From positions 3,966,337-4,030,336 of the forward strand of contig SMSO01000037.1 in assembly GCA_004764695.1 (NCBI GenBank): a stretch of 64,000 nucleotides of DNA, in the 5' to 3' direction. A model generated the notes under the pieces. The model was not told the origin of the DNA, did not search any database, and saw only the letters and a list, made by a program, of their open reading frames with translations. How positions within the stretch are numbered: the first letter of the stretch is position 1; every line of letters starts with the position of its first letter. This DNA is from Schizochytrium sp. TIO01. Its lineage: Eukaryota; Sar; Bigyra; Thraustochytrida; Thraustochytriidae. Positions 1 through 13,925 of this stretch are shown one piece after another. Position numbers and translations under genes: made by a program.

Positions 1-3000
1 GTGTTATTCGTATGAAAGATTGAAAATTTATTATATTTCAATTAAAAAAATTGTGCTTATTAGTCGAAGAGAATAATAATATAGTTAATTTAGAAAATAT
101 GCCTTCCATGCAAATAATTCTAATATTTTTGTTTTATTTTTTTAAACTTTTTAAAAATAAAAAGAAGAATAAATAGGAAAGAAAAGACTTTGTCATACTT
201 GAACAAGTTTCAGGTTCATATTGAACGCGAGTGGTTTGCCTCTGCAAATCAATTTATCTGCAAGTGTAAGCTTTACGCCATTGTGAAACGACAACTCTGT
301 CTTTTTAAACACTAAGCCAAGAAATGAGGAGAGGATTCGCAAGTTCTGGTCTAATATTCTGGGAACATCGGCTGAGTAGTAATAGGACCTACCTGCTGAG
401 TAGTGACAGTTTAAAAGGGCTTTAATTGCTCAAAAACACCTTTACCACCGTTGGTACAAAATAGTATGAGACACTGGAAGAATATTTTTTACAACAAGCC
501 AAAGAAGTAGTTCCGTAGCGCTGGCACGTGTAAGCTGGATAATGCTGCAGTTGGCCCAGAGGAAATGATCAGCTCCAGCCAAATGCTGTGCACTAGTATT
601 CCAAAATGATGCATTACACATGGAAAAAGAGCGATCTTCTCAGTAGGCTCCATCAAGTTAGCTGCTGCCATCTCCATCGATGCTAGTGTGGTAGGTAACC
701 TAGAAACGAGATTGGCGATTTACTTCTGGGGGTTTGGGGTAGGTCGAGCCTAGTGCAGCACGAGACTCTTCTTCTGCCGCCGCGCGTCTCCACCGCACGC
801 ACAGCATTGGACAGCTTACGCGTGCGCTAGGGTATCAGAGAAATGTAGACCACCTATCTTCAGCATGCTTAAGTGATCGACTCACTTGGACTTTAGCGTT
901 GATTGTTCTAAAAGTTAAAACCTTAGGGTACAGGAGATTTGAGGTAACTTGCAACGTGTGAAATAGTTGCACGCAACGCACCACTACAGCACGGAAATTT
1001 TCTGTGTAAGCTCCTCCCCAAGGTCTCCTTAGCGATGATTTCGGTCTTGAACAGATGCTTTTGAGCAAGTAAGAACTCACCTACAGAGAGGGGAATCTGT
1101 ACCAGCTTCGTCACTCTTGATCAACTGCTAGGTGTTGCACGGCCATTGTTGCAGCTGTGAAGTGAGTGATACCGTAAGCTACTTGTAGAAAGGTATAGTA
1201 GGGGATCTCTTACAACCATACCGTCAAATTGCAGTTGAACGTCAGACTACACAAGACACTTGAAACCAACAAAAGCAATTTGAATCAAACACAGTACCAG
1301 GGAGGTGCATCTCTGTACTTAAAAAGCGAAAGGTGTTTTGTTGTAATGCAAATATATATTCAATTTTTGCTCAAAAGATCTCCAAATTCATGCAAGAGTA
1401 GACGCGGGGCCTGGCTTGCTACCATGCTGCATTTTGGGGTCCATATATAATAGCATGATTCGCGGCTTTCATCTCAGCAATTTATGTTAATTACCTTGCT
1501 TTGATTAGCAATGCCAAAATCTCCCAAAATACGCATGGGCAGGGGCTTTAGTTGCGCATGGGCTGATATTGTAAGGCGAATTTCCTCTCTGCCTTGGGTA
1601 CTGTTTAGAGTGTCATTTTTAGCAACACTTGCGCTCCAACTTCAGCTGTTGCTAAAAATGTTGTAGCAAAAGGCTTCGGCTTCTACTATTTACATAGAGA
1701 GACATATCAATAGACTGAGACTAGGACTTGCCTTGCTCGAACTGCAGCTTCTTAGTCTAAGTTGTCCAAATTGCCCAATCGTGCAGAGTAAAACGGAATT
1801 GCAATAAACAGATGATTAAATAACAGAACACACCCTTTAAATAATAAAAGATCAAAATATAACAGCAAAAGTCACCAATTTCTCTCTCGAAAGACAGAAG
1901 TGGGAAAGAACAAGAGATTGGATGGCATCGCTACCCAATTGGTGTTCTTCAGTTGGCAGTGGGGAATGCTCCAACAACTTTTGAAGCCATTTTCAACAGT
2001 CGATCATTTTTAGGCAAGCGTTCGAGGGAGTGTATGATCTGGGAGCTTCTATCTCGTCGAAGTACACTCTCTCATTTAGGGGTGTACTGTCCTCGTAGTG
2101 GACTACTTGCTGGTGTCTTACTCTTACTCGATTCAAATAAGTAGTCCGCGCCGCCTGACTCCCGGACATCGTCGGCCAAACGTTTGATTGAAATAAAAAT
2201 CCAAGCAGAGTAGCATGTTGAGCAAAATAAAAGATGGGCACGATAGCAATCGTAGCAAAGGATTACCGTATGTACGATATACTGAAATCTCCACAATACC
2301 TTAAAGGGCAGGACTCTCAAGCTCAAATTCTCCGCCCTCCCCGTACTTCGTCCTCAACGAAAAGAAGCCAATACAGCACGATTGCAACTCAAAAGAAAGT
2401 GTTGGATATACAATTGGACGATTCTTCTTTTGAAACTTTGTTGAAACTTTGTACAGTTGGCGCGTCTGATCTTGGACTCGCCTGGCTCCGGAAGCTCGTG
2501 GGGAACAGCGGAACAACCCGGAAGCTCTGACACCCACGTTTAGCATGGGACTAAATGAAGTATCATGAAGTTTGTAACGATTGTGTACTACGTAGTCCTT
2601 TATCTTCTACTAAACAACCTTTTTCGATTATTATATTAAAAAAAGAAAAGAAAAATCATAGGAAAGAAACTAAATCAACCTTAAAATGACGACGACATTC
2701 CCTGACTCCATTACAACAGGCGAGCGATCATGCCAGCACTCGGTTGCACCAGACGTAGGCGCTGCAGCACGACAAATCGCTCGCACGGGCCGTTCCTTTC
2801 ACTGTAAGGCCGACCATCTGCCGCGCGAGCTCGTTTTCCCATTATCCTTATTACCAAGATGTTATAATTTGCACATTTTGTCAGGTGGACAAATGTTTGC
2901 GTGCTAAAATGATAGGAATGCTCTCGCATTCAATTACTTACCGAGAAAAGCCTTAGCACGGAAAGAACTCGTTCAAGCTCTGCTCTGCTGCAATGAAGTC

Positions 3001-3960
3001 AATGGCTGCCTGAAGGCGCTCGAGGGAGGCGTGGAACTGCCAGCGAACGAGTGGACCTTATTCGCACTTTTCTTTCCAGCGAATGTCTGTTTGACTGATT
3101 GGTCAGTTGACTGTTTTTTTTGTTTTTTTTAAAGGGATTGGTTTGTTCGTTCACATTTATTTGTAAGGAAAGTTTCATCGTAGTTTTTACTTTTGTGCTT
3201 GCGCGAGGAAACGGAGAATCGCACTGGGAGCGCCGCGGCGCTTCTTGAGCGCTTCCGTGCTGGTGCGGGAGGTAGGTGGGCCCTGGAAAAGCTGGAATCA
3301 CCACACGGTGTAGGTCCCCTCCCGTAGCCAAGATTTTCAACGCGCATTCTTTCTCAAGGAACTTCCACAGGTAGGGTTCCCTTTCCCATTTGCAGATTAT
3401 TGTGTGGAGGTGTGTGGGGGTGTCTGCGGGAGGAGCCTTCCACTGTGGAGCGTTCGTGAGAGGCGTGCAATCAGGGCGGAGTTTGCTGCATTCGCCGCCT
3501 GCCTCGCGACTTGTCCATATCTGCGCGCTATGGTGTGGCCTCGGCGGTATGCCCTAAGCAGAGATCCTCAAGGATCAGAGGCTGCGCGAGCGAATCGGCA
3601 GCGGAAGAAGATTCCGGAGAGACCGAAGACGAGGAAGCCACGAGTTGGCAGACGGCGAAAGATCACCAGCTATCTATCTAACGAAGTTTCTACTTGAACT
3701 CGTGCTTCTGGTGTTCGGCACCCGCGAGAGCTGCCCGTAATATTATTTCGACAACTGGACCAGGAAGCTGCGAGAAGCTCTGCTGCATGCGTCAGCTTGG
3801 TGAGATCTTCACACAGCGAAAGAGCGAGTGCTTTCTCTGCTGTCAAACAAACGAAGCAACAGCAACTGCCAGCAAAGCTAAGAGCAAGCGCACTCGCAGG
3901 ACAAGGAGGGGTCGCGGGGTTACAACAACTCGTCTCGATTAACTGCCGAATGCGAGCAGT
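1..3960. other. Gene-free intergenic region with one perfect hairpin
   Basis: I see no gene here. The longest open frames are about 110 codons or less, overlap each other on both strands, often begin at non-ATG codons and look like nothing I know. The sequence alternates AT-rich stretches with GC-richer ones. It contains a perfect 14-bp inverted repeat (listed separately) and scattered A/T runs. Spliced genes with short exons cannot be excluded by eye. Confidence 0.55.
1614..1660. repeat. Perfect 14-bp inverted repeat (hairpin), 19-nt loop
   Basis: The left arm CATTTTTAGCAACA (1614-1627) is the exact reverse complement of the right arm TGTTGCTAAAAATG (1647-1660), separated by 19 nt. The pairing stops abruptly at both ends. 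It is not beside any gene I can support, so a terminator or regulatory role is only a guess. It could also be the remnant of a small inverted-repeat element. Confidence 0.8.
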
Positions 3961-3970
3961 ACCGAGGTAT

Positions 3971-3998
3971 GATTGATTGATTGATTGATTGATTGATT
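3971..3998. repeat. (GATT)7 microsatellite
   Basis: Seven uninterrupted GATT units. It is followed by a short GTGTGATGGAT direct duplication (about 4019-4044) and a degenerate GGATGAAT tract (about 4113-4145), so this is a small cluster of related tetranucleotide-type repeats. Confidence 0.9.
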
Positions 3999-4145
3999 TT
4001 GGAAAGCATGGGATTGACGTGTGATGGATGTGTGATGGATGTGTAAGTTCGATCTTTTTTAGCAGCCTGAGTCGCCTAATACCCCTAATGTAAATATATA
4101 TAAATCGTAGAGATGGATGAGTGGATGGATGAATGGATGAATGCG

Positions 4146-7100
4146 AATGTATTGCTGAGCAAATAAATAAGTAAGTGGTGTGAAATGATTGAGATATTGA
4201 TGATGGTATGGGTGGTACTCGGGAAGCTAGGCAGCAAAGCTAGAGCTTCCAGCAATCATTCGCCTGGTTCGTTGGTCTGTAGTTGATTAAAGCTAATTTA
4301 GCTTCAAGTTGTTTGGGTGCAAGTACCGGATTCTGCCTGGCAAGATGTCCGTCGATCTTTCTGATCTTCACTACGGGCTCTTCTTCAGGTTCGTACGGTG
4401 AATGGTAGACCTGGTAAAGTGTGCGAGTATTTGCAGCAGAATATTTGAGGAAGTAGTTTTCATTAGAAGCCAATGCGCAGTATCGGTTGAGGAGAACCGT
4501 GCGCAGGGGAGGAGGTGCTGTAATTAGATGCATCCCATGCATTATTCCTATCCATTGATGCAGACAGTCTTCCTGCGTATGTGTGTCCTACACCACATGT
4601 TTGTCTCCTAGGCTTCCTTGGCTCTTCCTTGCTGTCAGGTGGATTCGAAACTGTTTATGATCAATCCATATTCACTCAAGGGAGTATGATACAAATGTAA
4701 TGATAAAATTTGACTTTCTCTCAGAATACTTGTACCTTCTACCGAAGGTCTCCAGAAAGTGCGTTAGTTGTCCGAATAATATTGCAATTTCGAAAAAAAA
4801 TTATTCTGTTAGTTTTATTTATACTTTTAAAAAATTAATTTAAAATATTATAGCAAAAAAGCAAGATCATCTTATGTAGAAAATAAAAGGTGGTATTATA
4901 TGCAAATCTGCGATACAAGAAGCAAGTGCCATATTTAAATCTCTTACCCATGCAAATGAAGAAACGCAAGTCCAACGAAATTGCTCGCTATAGACGAAAA
5001 TCTGCTTTCTTTTCTATGATAGAAGTGACTCGTAGATCCTTTGCTACCCAAAAACGATTGGCTGTACATTCTTCACAGAAATATTAACGGAAAGCTAAAT
5101 AAAAAGAGAAGAAAGGAAAACGTTTAAAACAATAGCAAGATATGATGGTAACGAAAGGAAAGGAATGGCTGAAATCGATGAGAAAGAAAATGCGCGCAAG
5201 CTAGACATCTCACCACTCCGCTGTCGGTCTACAATCGTAGTTTCTTGTTCTTTAGTAGCCTATTACAGATTAGCCGTCAATGGAAGTTTGAGAGTACTGG
5301 TTAGAATGTTTTGAGGGCAACCGCGGAGAAAAATTGGTAGATGCAGCGGGAAACGGTGTAGAGGAGAACTGAGCAATTTACATACCTCAAATTCCCAAAT
5401 GAGAAAAGGAATTGGTCATTTCGCCAACTGGCGATGAGTAGTTTGTCCTTTCTTTATGGTAAATCAAATCCAATATTCATGCTGATTGATTACTTCGGCT
5501 GGTATGGCTCATTAACTATATGTGCAAATCCTCGGCAGAGTGAGGGCCCTCATTTTGTCCATAACCCTTTACAATAGGTACTCACTTTTTTAGAAGTCTC
5601 GAAAGCAGGATGATGTTATGCCATCACAAATGTTTTTTATTGTCTCTCTCGTTAATGTTAATGCTGGCAAACCAACGATACTTCATCTTTTTGTATGAAT
5701 TGCTGTAACTCTAGAGGTTTGGTTCATGCAACAAAAATTCACGATATCAAAACTTTCTTCCATATTTCACGACCTAGTCGCGCATTGACCAAATTGCCGT
5801 CAGCTCCATAATAAAAAGCACCAGGGCGCTAGTTGAAGATGGATCACTCACAGTGAGGTGCTTTTTCATTTCCTTAGGCACTCCAGCACTGCTCTTTTTC
5901 TACAAATGTTGCACTAGGTCCTAGAGTAATTTTTTCTTCTTTGGAAATCAGGAGAAAGTCCAACTGCCTTCTACACAGGGAGGGGTCCGTGGATTGCTGG
6001 CAGACCGAATTCTTATAGTCCAATCACTGTGCTATGGCAAAAGAGCGGCCTCGTGCTGGAGCGCTTACACATGGGCTTGCTAGTTTAGCCTTCTGCGCCT
6101 TTCTTTTCGCTCTTTTTTATTCCTCAGAGAAGAAAAAATTACTGACAGCATCCATCTGAACTATGATGTAGTGTTATTTTCTATCGTGTGTCATTTATAA
6201 AAACATTTTTTATAACACTTTTCTCATTAATTGTTATTGTTGTAAAAAGTTGCATTTGAAAAAATCATAGTTTTAGAAAATTTAAAAGAAAGAAAAGAGT
6301 TAGAGACAATCTACTCCAGTTACTGTTTATGAAAACATATAGAAACAGTCTGTAAAAGTTTCTTTGCGGCTCTTTAAACTGATGATGGCACTGTTGTCAA
6401 TCAGGCGCCAATCAATGCATAGCTGACCTTCTATATACACGTCGAAGCAGTATAATTGTAGTTTCTCTCTTACTTCGAGCGAGTGGAGCAGACTGATCTT
6501 TCATAGTTTGTGCCCTTCTATTGTAAATGTAAAAAGAGAAAAGATGACTCAGGTTGCTACAATTATTGGTATGTAGTAAATTTATTATTCTTAGCATGTT
6601 TACGAAATTATTCACTCATTAAAATAATCAATAAACTAAAATAAAACATTTTCCATCAGCCATACAACTAACTATACAGATTAAAGTTTTTGTTTTCCTT
6701 GCCGCATTAAAAATCACAGGCATTGAGTTCGAGATACCTCGTAGGGGGTGGGCGTTTAGGTTAGCATAGGGGCACTGAGAGATCCCGATTATTAGCTGCA
6801 GTGTCTTATTTAGAAGGATGAAGATGTACCTTTATCTGGAAGAACCAGGGCGGCATGAAACGAAATAATGCCAAAGAAAATGCGCCAACTTATATATTGT
6901 AGGACTCATCATCATAGGAAAGGCACCGCATTCTCCCGCGAAAAATGGAGAAGAATGGTCTAAGCTTTTTTCTTTTCTTTTTTCAGGTAATTTTCTTTAA
7001 GCGAAAAGAAGGTCTAAGGAATACTCGCGGAAAGAGAGTGTGCGGAGGTGGTGCACGATGCCCCTGGTTTGGTTATATAGCTGCGGGAACTATATGCATA

Positions 7101-9393
7101 CTGTACCCTCAGAAAGGGGGGTACTGCACGATTATCAGCATAGCTTAAACACTAATGCATAGGAATATATGAGGAACATTCTAAAAATAGAGGATGTAAT
7201 ATTATCATTTTAAAGAAAACAATTAAAAGAATAGAATATGCAGTATAACAGCAACTTGCTGCAGAAAGATAAAATAAATAATTCTGGCGTGTCGGGTCAT
7301 GATATGGGTGCTTTTATGGAGCTGGCGACGCATCTTCTACTAATAATAAGTCTTAGCGTAGGCCTAGGTGGTCCAAAGAACTCTTCTCTTCTCTCTCCAT
7401 TAAAAAGAAAGATAAAAAATAGAAAGCACTTGCTCTTTCTGCTGGGAAAGAAATAGACTGGCCGTAACTCATATTCACTCCTGTACTAAAGCAGAAAGGG
7501 TCCATGCAGGCTGAACGAGCGCGGCGCATCTTCGATCTTCTTCAGAGCTATTGAGTTCGAAAGGTCAATATAGCCATCTCTCTCCCTTCAAGTCGAGCAC
7601 TTATTACTGGAGAGGTCACGGTCAAAACCACAGTCAATTCGTGAGATCGCCTGCGTTGAAAAATGGCCTGCAAATGGAATGTTTTCGCATCAAAGGATTC
7701 AACTCTTCTGTGCTTTTCCACGTAAGATGTAAAATCCAAGGATCCTCATCAACTTTTTTTCATTGATTCATTGATTCATTCATTCTGTTCAAAGGCAGCG
7801 ATCGCTGCGCCACCCAGGCATACTCTAGGCCAAGGCATGACGACCGCAAGACAAGCGGGACAGAAATAAAGCTGTCAGTCAAGAGCTCTGGCAAACCATC
7901 AGCAAAGTCATCAAGTTGAAGATCGGCAGTTCTTCGTCCTTGACCTCAAGCTCGCTAATAGCTTGGCCAGTCGCTTATTCGCCGCATGGCTGTCCAGCCT
8001 CGATCCGCCAGCAACGCATGGACTGGCAACCTTTTCAGCCTACCAAGATTTTCACCTGTTTGTCAAATACAAAGCAACTCCTTGGAGAGCAGGAAGGTTC
8101 TATCTTTCTAAAGAAAAGATTTCTATGTTATTTAAAAAATGGTTAAGTTTAGAATAAAAGCTTGTACTGTAGTGTGGGCCTAGAATCTGGTAGCAGAAAC
8201 TAGAAGAGAAGAGAAAGAAATAGAAAAAGAAGAAAGTAATGATAAGCGGAACCGAGAGCAGTGAGTTCAATTTCTTTAGATCTTGACCGAAATCACCTGC
8301 GTTCTCTGCCCTTGGGATAGCTTTGCTGGCCTCACAGCTGGTTTCCAGACCAGGTCTTCAATCTAGCCTGTGAAAGCCCAATTTTTGAAGCCTTAACGCC
8401 AGACCGAACGGGCAGAGCCAGCTTCCTTTCGACGCCAAGCTAGGGTTCACTCGCTCGCTCGACCGTCCAGCGAGCCTTATGAGCCTTCACGCCCTTCGAT
8501 GCTAGCGTGCATTCGCGCTCTATGCACCGCAATCAAAACGAAATTGAGAACAGTGGTCAGGGATGCAGCGAGATTCAATGAATTGCTGCCCCAGCGCCCA
8601 TGGACGGCTTGCTGCTCTCCTGAAGAGGTCCTTAGGGCATAGCGCCTCGATAATAGGTCGAGAAATCTAATAATATGCCGCTATTCATCACTTGACCCCC
8701 AAAATATGATTGGCGGTCCAAAGAGAGAATTAGATGAGATTCGGCTAGACTTCGGACTAGACTTCGAACTAAGATCACTAAAGAAAGGACTAAAACTTGT
8801 CTAATTTTCTTTTTCCTGCTTTGATGATGAGTTTTCCTTAAAAAATAAAAATCTTTTACATTAAGAGCATAAAGAGAATGAAACTATAGTAGGTATTCAA
8901 ACAACTAACAAAAGGAAATACAGCTTTGCTCTGGCTTCATTGCTCTCGCAAAGCATGTCGAGATGTTTGTTGGTCTCGGTTTCTGTCTCGCCCAGAATAA
9001 GTCTCAGAACCTCGGCAGCAGGCACGGTGGTCCGGCTGGTCCGAGATTACGTCGATGTTCTTACAGAAAAGATGGCACAGCCGGGAAGATAGCTTCCCCC
9101 CGGGGAAGGACCCCGCCACGCTTAACCCTCATTTCCCCTAAATGTGAAAGGTCTCGTCTTTTAGAAAGCCTTCAAATCACTCCTCCTAAGAAAGAAAACA
9201 AGAAAGAAAACAAGAAAGAAAGATCATCATTAAAAACTTTCTTTTGCAGAAACAACCAAAAGTTCTATCTAGCTCCTAGTTTGGGTTTCTCTCGTAGTCG
9301 GTTGCTATGGGTTTATAATATTCCTAGCCGCCATACAGCTGTGACACGCTGTGGCTACTAGTTTCTTTGAGAGTTAGCTCTCAAGCCGCAGCT
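4146..9393. other. Gene-free intergenic region
   Basis: No supportable gene. Short unrelated open frames (all under about 135 codons) occur on both strands. Small direct duplications are visible: a 12-bp CTAGACTTCGGA unit repeated at 8745-8768 and an AAGAAAGAAAAC unit (period 12) at about 9187-9222. Long A/T-rich stretches lie around 4.78-4.87 kb and 6.2-6.7 kb. Confidence 0.5.
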
Positions 9394-9460
9394 CTGCATA
9401 AGCTGCATAAACTGCATAAGCTGCATAAACTGCATAAGCTGCATAAACTGCATAAGCTGC
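9394..9460. repeat. 9-bp minisatellite with 18-bp higher-order period
   Basis: The unit CTGCATAAR is repeated 7.4 times without a gap. The last base alternates strictly G, A, G, A, G, A, G, so the true period is 18 bp (CTGCATAAGCTGCATAAA). One frame gives a run of His-Lys-Leu repeats, but no convincing gene surrounds it, so I treat it as non-coding. Confidence 0.92.
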
Positions 9461-12400
9461 TTGCCGAAATAGGCAGCGTCGCGTGGGGGGCGACGACAAC
9501 TAGACCATTCTCGATCAGCAGCATGGTGAAGGCAGCGATGGACCTGCAGCCTCTCACTCAGCTGGCTTCGGGCTCTCGAAAAGCACTTTGCTTGCACTTC
9601 GACAGAAGTTTTTCTTTCTAACACTCACAGGCCACTAACTAAATCCGTGCTATTATGGTCGTCGTTGATAAGATTTTGCCGAAATACCTCGTCTTGTTAT
9701 CCCCAGCGAGTACTTACTTGGCCAAAACCGAGAGCTGCTTCGGGTCTAGCTAGCGAGCACGTCTGGGACCGAGCTCGAGGCGAAGCGGAGTCGAGGTGTT
9801 CGCTAGCTAGTTAGGCAGAAGAAGAAAAAGAACAATAATATCGACTCATAACGATAGGGAGCCTGGTGTCACCAGGTTTTCAATTCGTATTCCACTTTCA
9901 TCCACTTCAACTTAGTGCCGTTAATTGGGTGGTTCAAATCTATGCGATAGACAATAACAATCACCATACCAATTAATCAACCAATCGCTAAATCCAATCC
10001 TCGTATAAACCAGCCAATCGATCAGCACCTACCTTCAAATGGGCGAGATATTTGCAGTGCATGACTCGGAACAAACCTCGGCGGCGGAGCACGGAGGCGA
10101 TGTTTACTCGCTTACTAAGATCAGCCGTCAGCGCAGCTGCGCATGGTGATCGCGAGATCGAGGGGAAATGGGTTCGAAGGCGCTGCTTCTGCTGAGTTGA
10201 CCCATTTAAAAGACTTCCATGCACAAAGCTTCTTCCTGTAGGGCAGACAGATTGTACTGGTGGTAAAGGGGTAATGCTGAGGTTTTCAAAGAGGTGCTCA
10301 CTAAAATAAACTACTACACTCGATGTGCAAAGTCGGTTTGAGCGCGGCAGTGAGAAATGGGTTGAGAAAGCACTGGCCACTACAGCGAGCGATAAAGGCT
10401 CGAACCACGCGAATGGCTACTATGAACAGTGGATGCTTGAAGCTGCACTTCTTGTTTGCGTCTGCGTTTGGTTTTATCTTCTCCGCGTGGCACGAGAGAG
10501 ACTTGGATTACTGTCGCGAGGGCACACGCCACCAACTGATCATTGAGCGGAGAAGAGCATACACTACATAGGGATATATATACAAGTCTATTTAAATCTC
10601 CTCTTTTAATTTTGAACTAATAATAATCATAATAATAACCCTGAATAAGTACTTTATTTAAAACACACCTAATAAAATAAAAATCATCCTGCTTATTTCT
10701 CAATAGTCACCCATCATTACCCGGGATGACACTGCGCACGGTGCCCAAAAGACGATTCATAGGTCAAATCCTCGCCGAGGCAACTCTTTCTCAATCTCTG
10801 CAATCATTTTCAAGAACCCTCACTTTGTGCCACGGCGATTGCTTAGGGTACTATTCGCTGGTGCTCGCTATTTCTTTGCACTTTTGCTCATGTCGCTCAC
10901 TCGTCAACTCGCACTCTCTCAAGGTTGGCTGATTTTAATCAAAGGTCGTAGGTACACCTCCATTATGGCAAACCGTAGCAGTAGAGCGCGCTCATTAGCC
11001 AGCCTAAAACCATCACTACCCTGCACACGAAACCACCTTACAAGCTAGTATGCATGGCCAGCATCGTCATTCCGTGCACGTTGGCACGCTTAGTGGCGCA
11101 CCTTAGAGGATGAAAAGCGCCCCCAAAGTTGGCGCAAATTGGGTTCGAGTGAGGCACAAGTTCAAGATGGCGGTGGACCGGGCGGAGACGGAGATCAACT
11201 CTTTCAATCGATCGAAGGCATCGCTAGCTCAATCATAGGTACTTGTGACTTTCGGTTTTTGGCTAGCAAGCTTCATCAACAGAAAAGATAAGACCAGTCA
11301 AAAATTCTTTCGCACAAAATTGAAATGAAATCATCCAACAATTATTCTTCGAAAATAAGACTTTGTAATATATATTTTTTTGTTTTATTTTTTTTTAAAG
11401 AAAGAAGATTTTAATCCTTTTTCAAGGCAGTAACTCTGAGCTTATGTGGAATAACAAAATCAAAAGCAGGCTGCAATAAAGGAAACCATTAAGCTCTGAA
11501 AGTGTCTGCTCAGGAAATACTGAAAGGAAAGAAAAGAAAAAGTGCGACTTTTTCCTTCATTAAACTAAACGAATCACTTTCCTAAAACCATACTGCCCAG
11601 ACAGTGGGAACCTCTAGGAGTCGAATCCGAACCGATACTTCCAAAGTTAGAAAGTAAGCTGAAGCCTGTTGCAGCTAATAGCTTTCCAAACCAGCTTTGC
11701 TGTGAAAAAAAGTTTCCCACACGGCATGGAAAATGCAATATCGACGGACAAAATCCGACAAGAGATTGATAGTTAGAAAGCGACTTTTCATTTCTATTAG
11801 GTGCTATGTAGCGAGGCGAGAACGCGATACAGAACCCATGGCAGGAATGACCAGCTTAGGAGGGATCGTCAAAGCTGTGCCCAAAGCTGTGTTCTTGGGT
11901 TGCTTCAGAGACAAACTAGTTTGGCGGCAAAGCCCCTCTTAGGGTTGTAGGTTTCTTCTTGACACAGAAACACAGGATTAAGGAGCCTCCACGAGCTGAA
12001 GTGGCACAGCATTCGTGGCATTTCTGTCTTCAAGGGGCTAATTCTGATCTCAGTCTACTCCCGCAGATTGTCACATATTAAAGCAAAGATATGTTGTGTC
12101 TGTAAAAGCTGTAGTTTTTTCGAATTCTATGTATTTGATGTTAGCCTTGTAGTCTTGTGACCTTGTCATCCGAGATGAATTCTCTCGTGCCCGACCTGCC
12201 TGCTATTTAAAGTCTAATTTATATTTTTGAACTCGTCAAGTACGATTGGTAATGATGAGACTCGCACAATTCGCTTCAGCTTACGGTATTCCGAAATCCC
12301 AGCCAAATCAAATTTCAATCCATAATTGTTAAATCTCTTTTCTTTTCTTTTTGTTCCTTGTAATTTGTTTTGTCTTCATTATTCTATCTTAAACTTCGGT

Positions 12401-13925
12401 TCACTTCGAGTCTGATGACTGGGAGAGAACCAAGCAACCCAATCGTAAGCTGGAGGCTGCTCCTTTTACAGTTTATGGAAGCTGCCATGTGCTCAGACAA
12501 GCAGCCGAAGCCCAAAGCAGAGTCTTGGCGACTGCATCTCGTAATTTCTGGAGACCTCTCGGTTATTTAATTGCTTGTTCTGGCCATGGAAAGCCCTAGA
12601 GCAATGATAAGCATTCCTAAGGCCGTGGGGTTCGTCGTGGAGAAGTTCTGCACTCGAACCGACGCGCTCAAAGTACGCAGGGACTGGTTGGACCCATGGA
12701 AAAGACGACAATTATGAGGTTTCTGTGGCAGATAGCGTCAGACTGAGGGCAGATCGACGCCAAAAGACAAGCAAGCAAGACGTTGCTTGGCGTGTAGCAA
12801 CCACACGCATGTCGGAGAAAATTAACGCATATTCTTCAAAGAGCTGCGCGTATTCTCGTGTATTCTAACTGTGCTTTGATTATATTATAATAGAAAGAAA
12901 ACGCAGTAGGATCGATTGCTAAGCAAACCTCAAAGTTCTTTTCAATAATGCCTAGGTAGTCAATCATAAAATTGCCTGGTGCTTTCTTTCTACACAGTTC
13001 GTGTGTAGTTCATGTGTACGCACGCCCCTTTCAGCCGATTTTCCTGCTGTTAATCTCTCAATTGGTTGGACAGATCTTCATCACTCGCGGGAGTGTAAAC
13101 CACCACGAAGAAGCCGAGCCTGAGCTCCATTCGGTGAGCTTAAAATTCCCCAAACTTGAATAAGCGATTCTACCCATTCTGTATGAACTTTCATCAGATT
13201 TTCTCTCTATTCCTATTTGTACGTACCTACCTACTCCTTAAACTGCTGTAATAATAATGCGCCACTCTTTGACGATCCAAGAGCAGAGAAAATAAAAGCA
13301 AAAGTAGACTTTCTTTTTAAATTATATTAAAATTTCTATTCTTTAATTTCCTCTCCTCCAACCCCATAGAGCTCCTATCGGACTCCTAACAAGTCGAGGC
13401 TCTGATTCAAAACGAACGTACGTGGTGGCGTTGTGCGAGGGTGACCGCTCTTCACTGTGGATTCGGTCCTCTCACCACTATTCAAACTTTTCATACTTCG
13501 CTGCGGGCTAAGTGTGGGAGCCGCCACTACAGCACGGTAGTGGTCCGTCCGCCGAGACGCCCTATTGCTGCTGCTCTGACTGTCAACTGCAATATATATA
13601 TCACAGTTCGCCCCGCGGCATCCTTCGCAGCATCTGCCCCTTGACGAGGTATGGGCGGCTCGGACGAAGATCAGCATCTGCCCAATTTCCGCAGATAAGC
13701 AGCCCACGAAGCAGGCAGGATACTGTCCATTGCTAGTTAACTGGAGGGGCTTCAAACAGACGGACCTAGCTTGTCAACTTGCGAGTCTTGGCGTCTTGTT
13801 TTCAAAGCTCGACTTTCCCAAATGAGAAACAGACGGAGGTGCCTCAGCATCAGACTATCAATTAGACAGACCAGTAGACCTTTGCTAAGCGCATCGCTAA
13901 GACGCGGGACATCAAAGAAGTATGA
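9461..13925. other. Gene-free intergenic region with an inverted repeat near 9.75 kb
   Basis: No supportable gene. Open frames of about 125-130 codons at 9988-10380 (-) and 13375-13755 (-) have no recognisable domain. They overlap opposite-strand frames of similar quality, so I leave them out. An imperfect 15-bp inverted repeat built on CTAGCTAGCGA is listed separately. Confidence 0.5.
9746..9810. repeat. Imperfect 15-bp inverted repeat
   Basis: The left arm CTAGCTAGCGAGCAC (9746-9760) pairs with the right arm GTGTTCGCTAGCTAG (9796-9810) at 14 of 15 positions across a 35-nt GC-rich loop. The loop contains further GAGTCGAG/GAGCTCGAG-like segments. There is no adjacent gene that would give it an obvious role. 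Confidence 0.7.

Noticed and set aside
9394-9460. CRISPR-like array
   Set aside because: Direct tandem repeats without unique spacers, in eukaryotic DNA; this is a minisatellite.
11590-11640. tRNA T-arm-like GAGTCGAATCCGAACC
   Set aside because: The flanking bases do not pair as a T-stem and no D-arm lies at the right distance.
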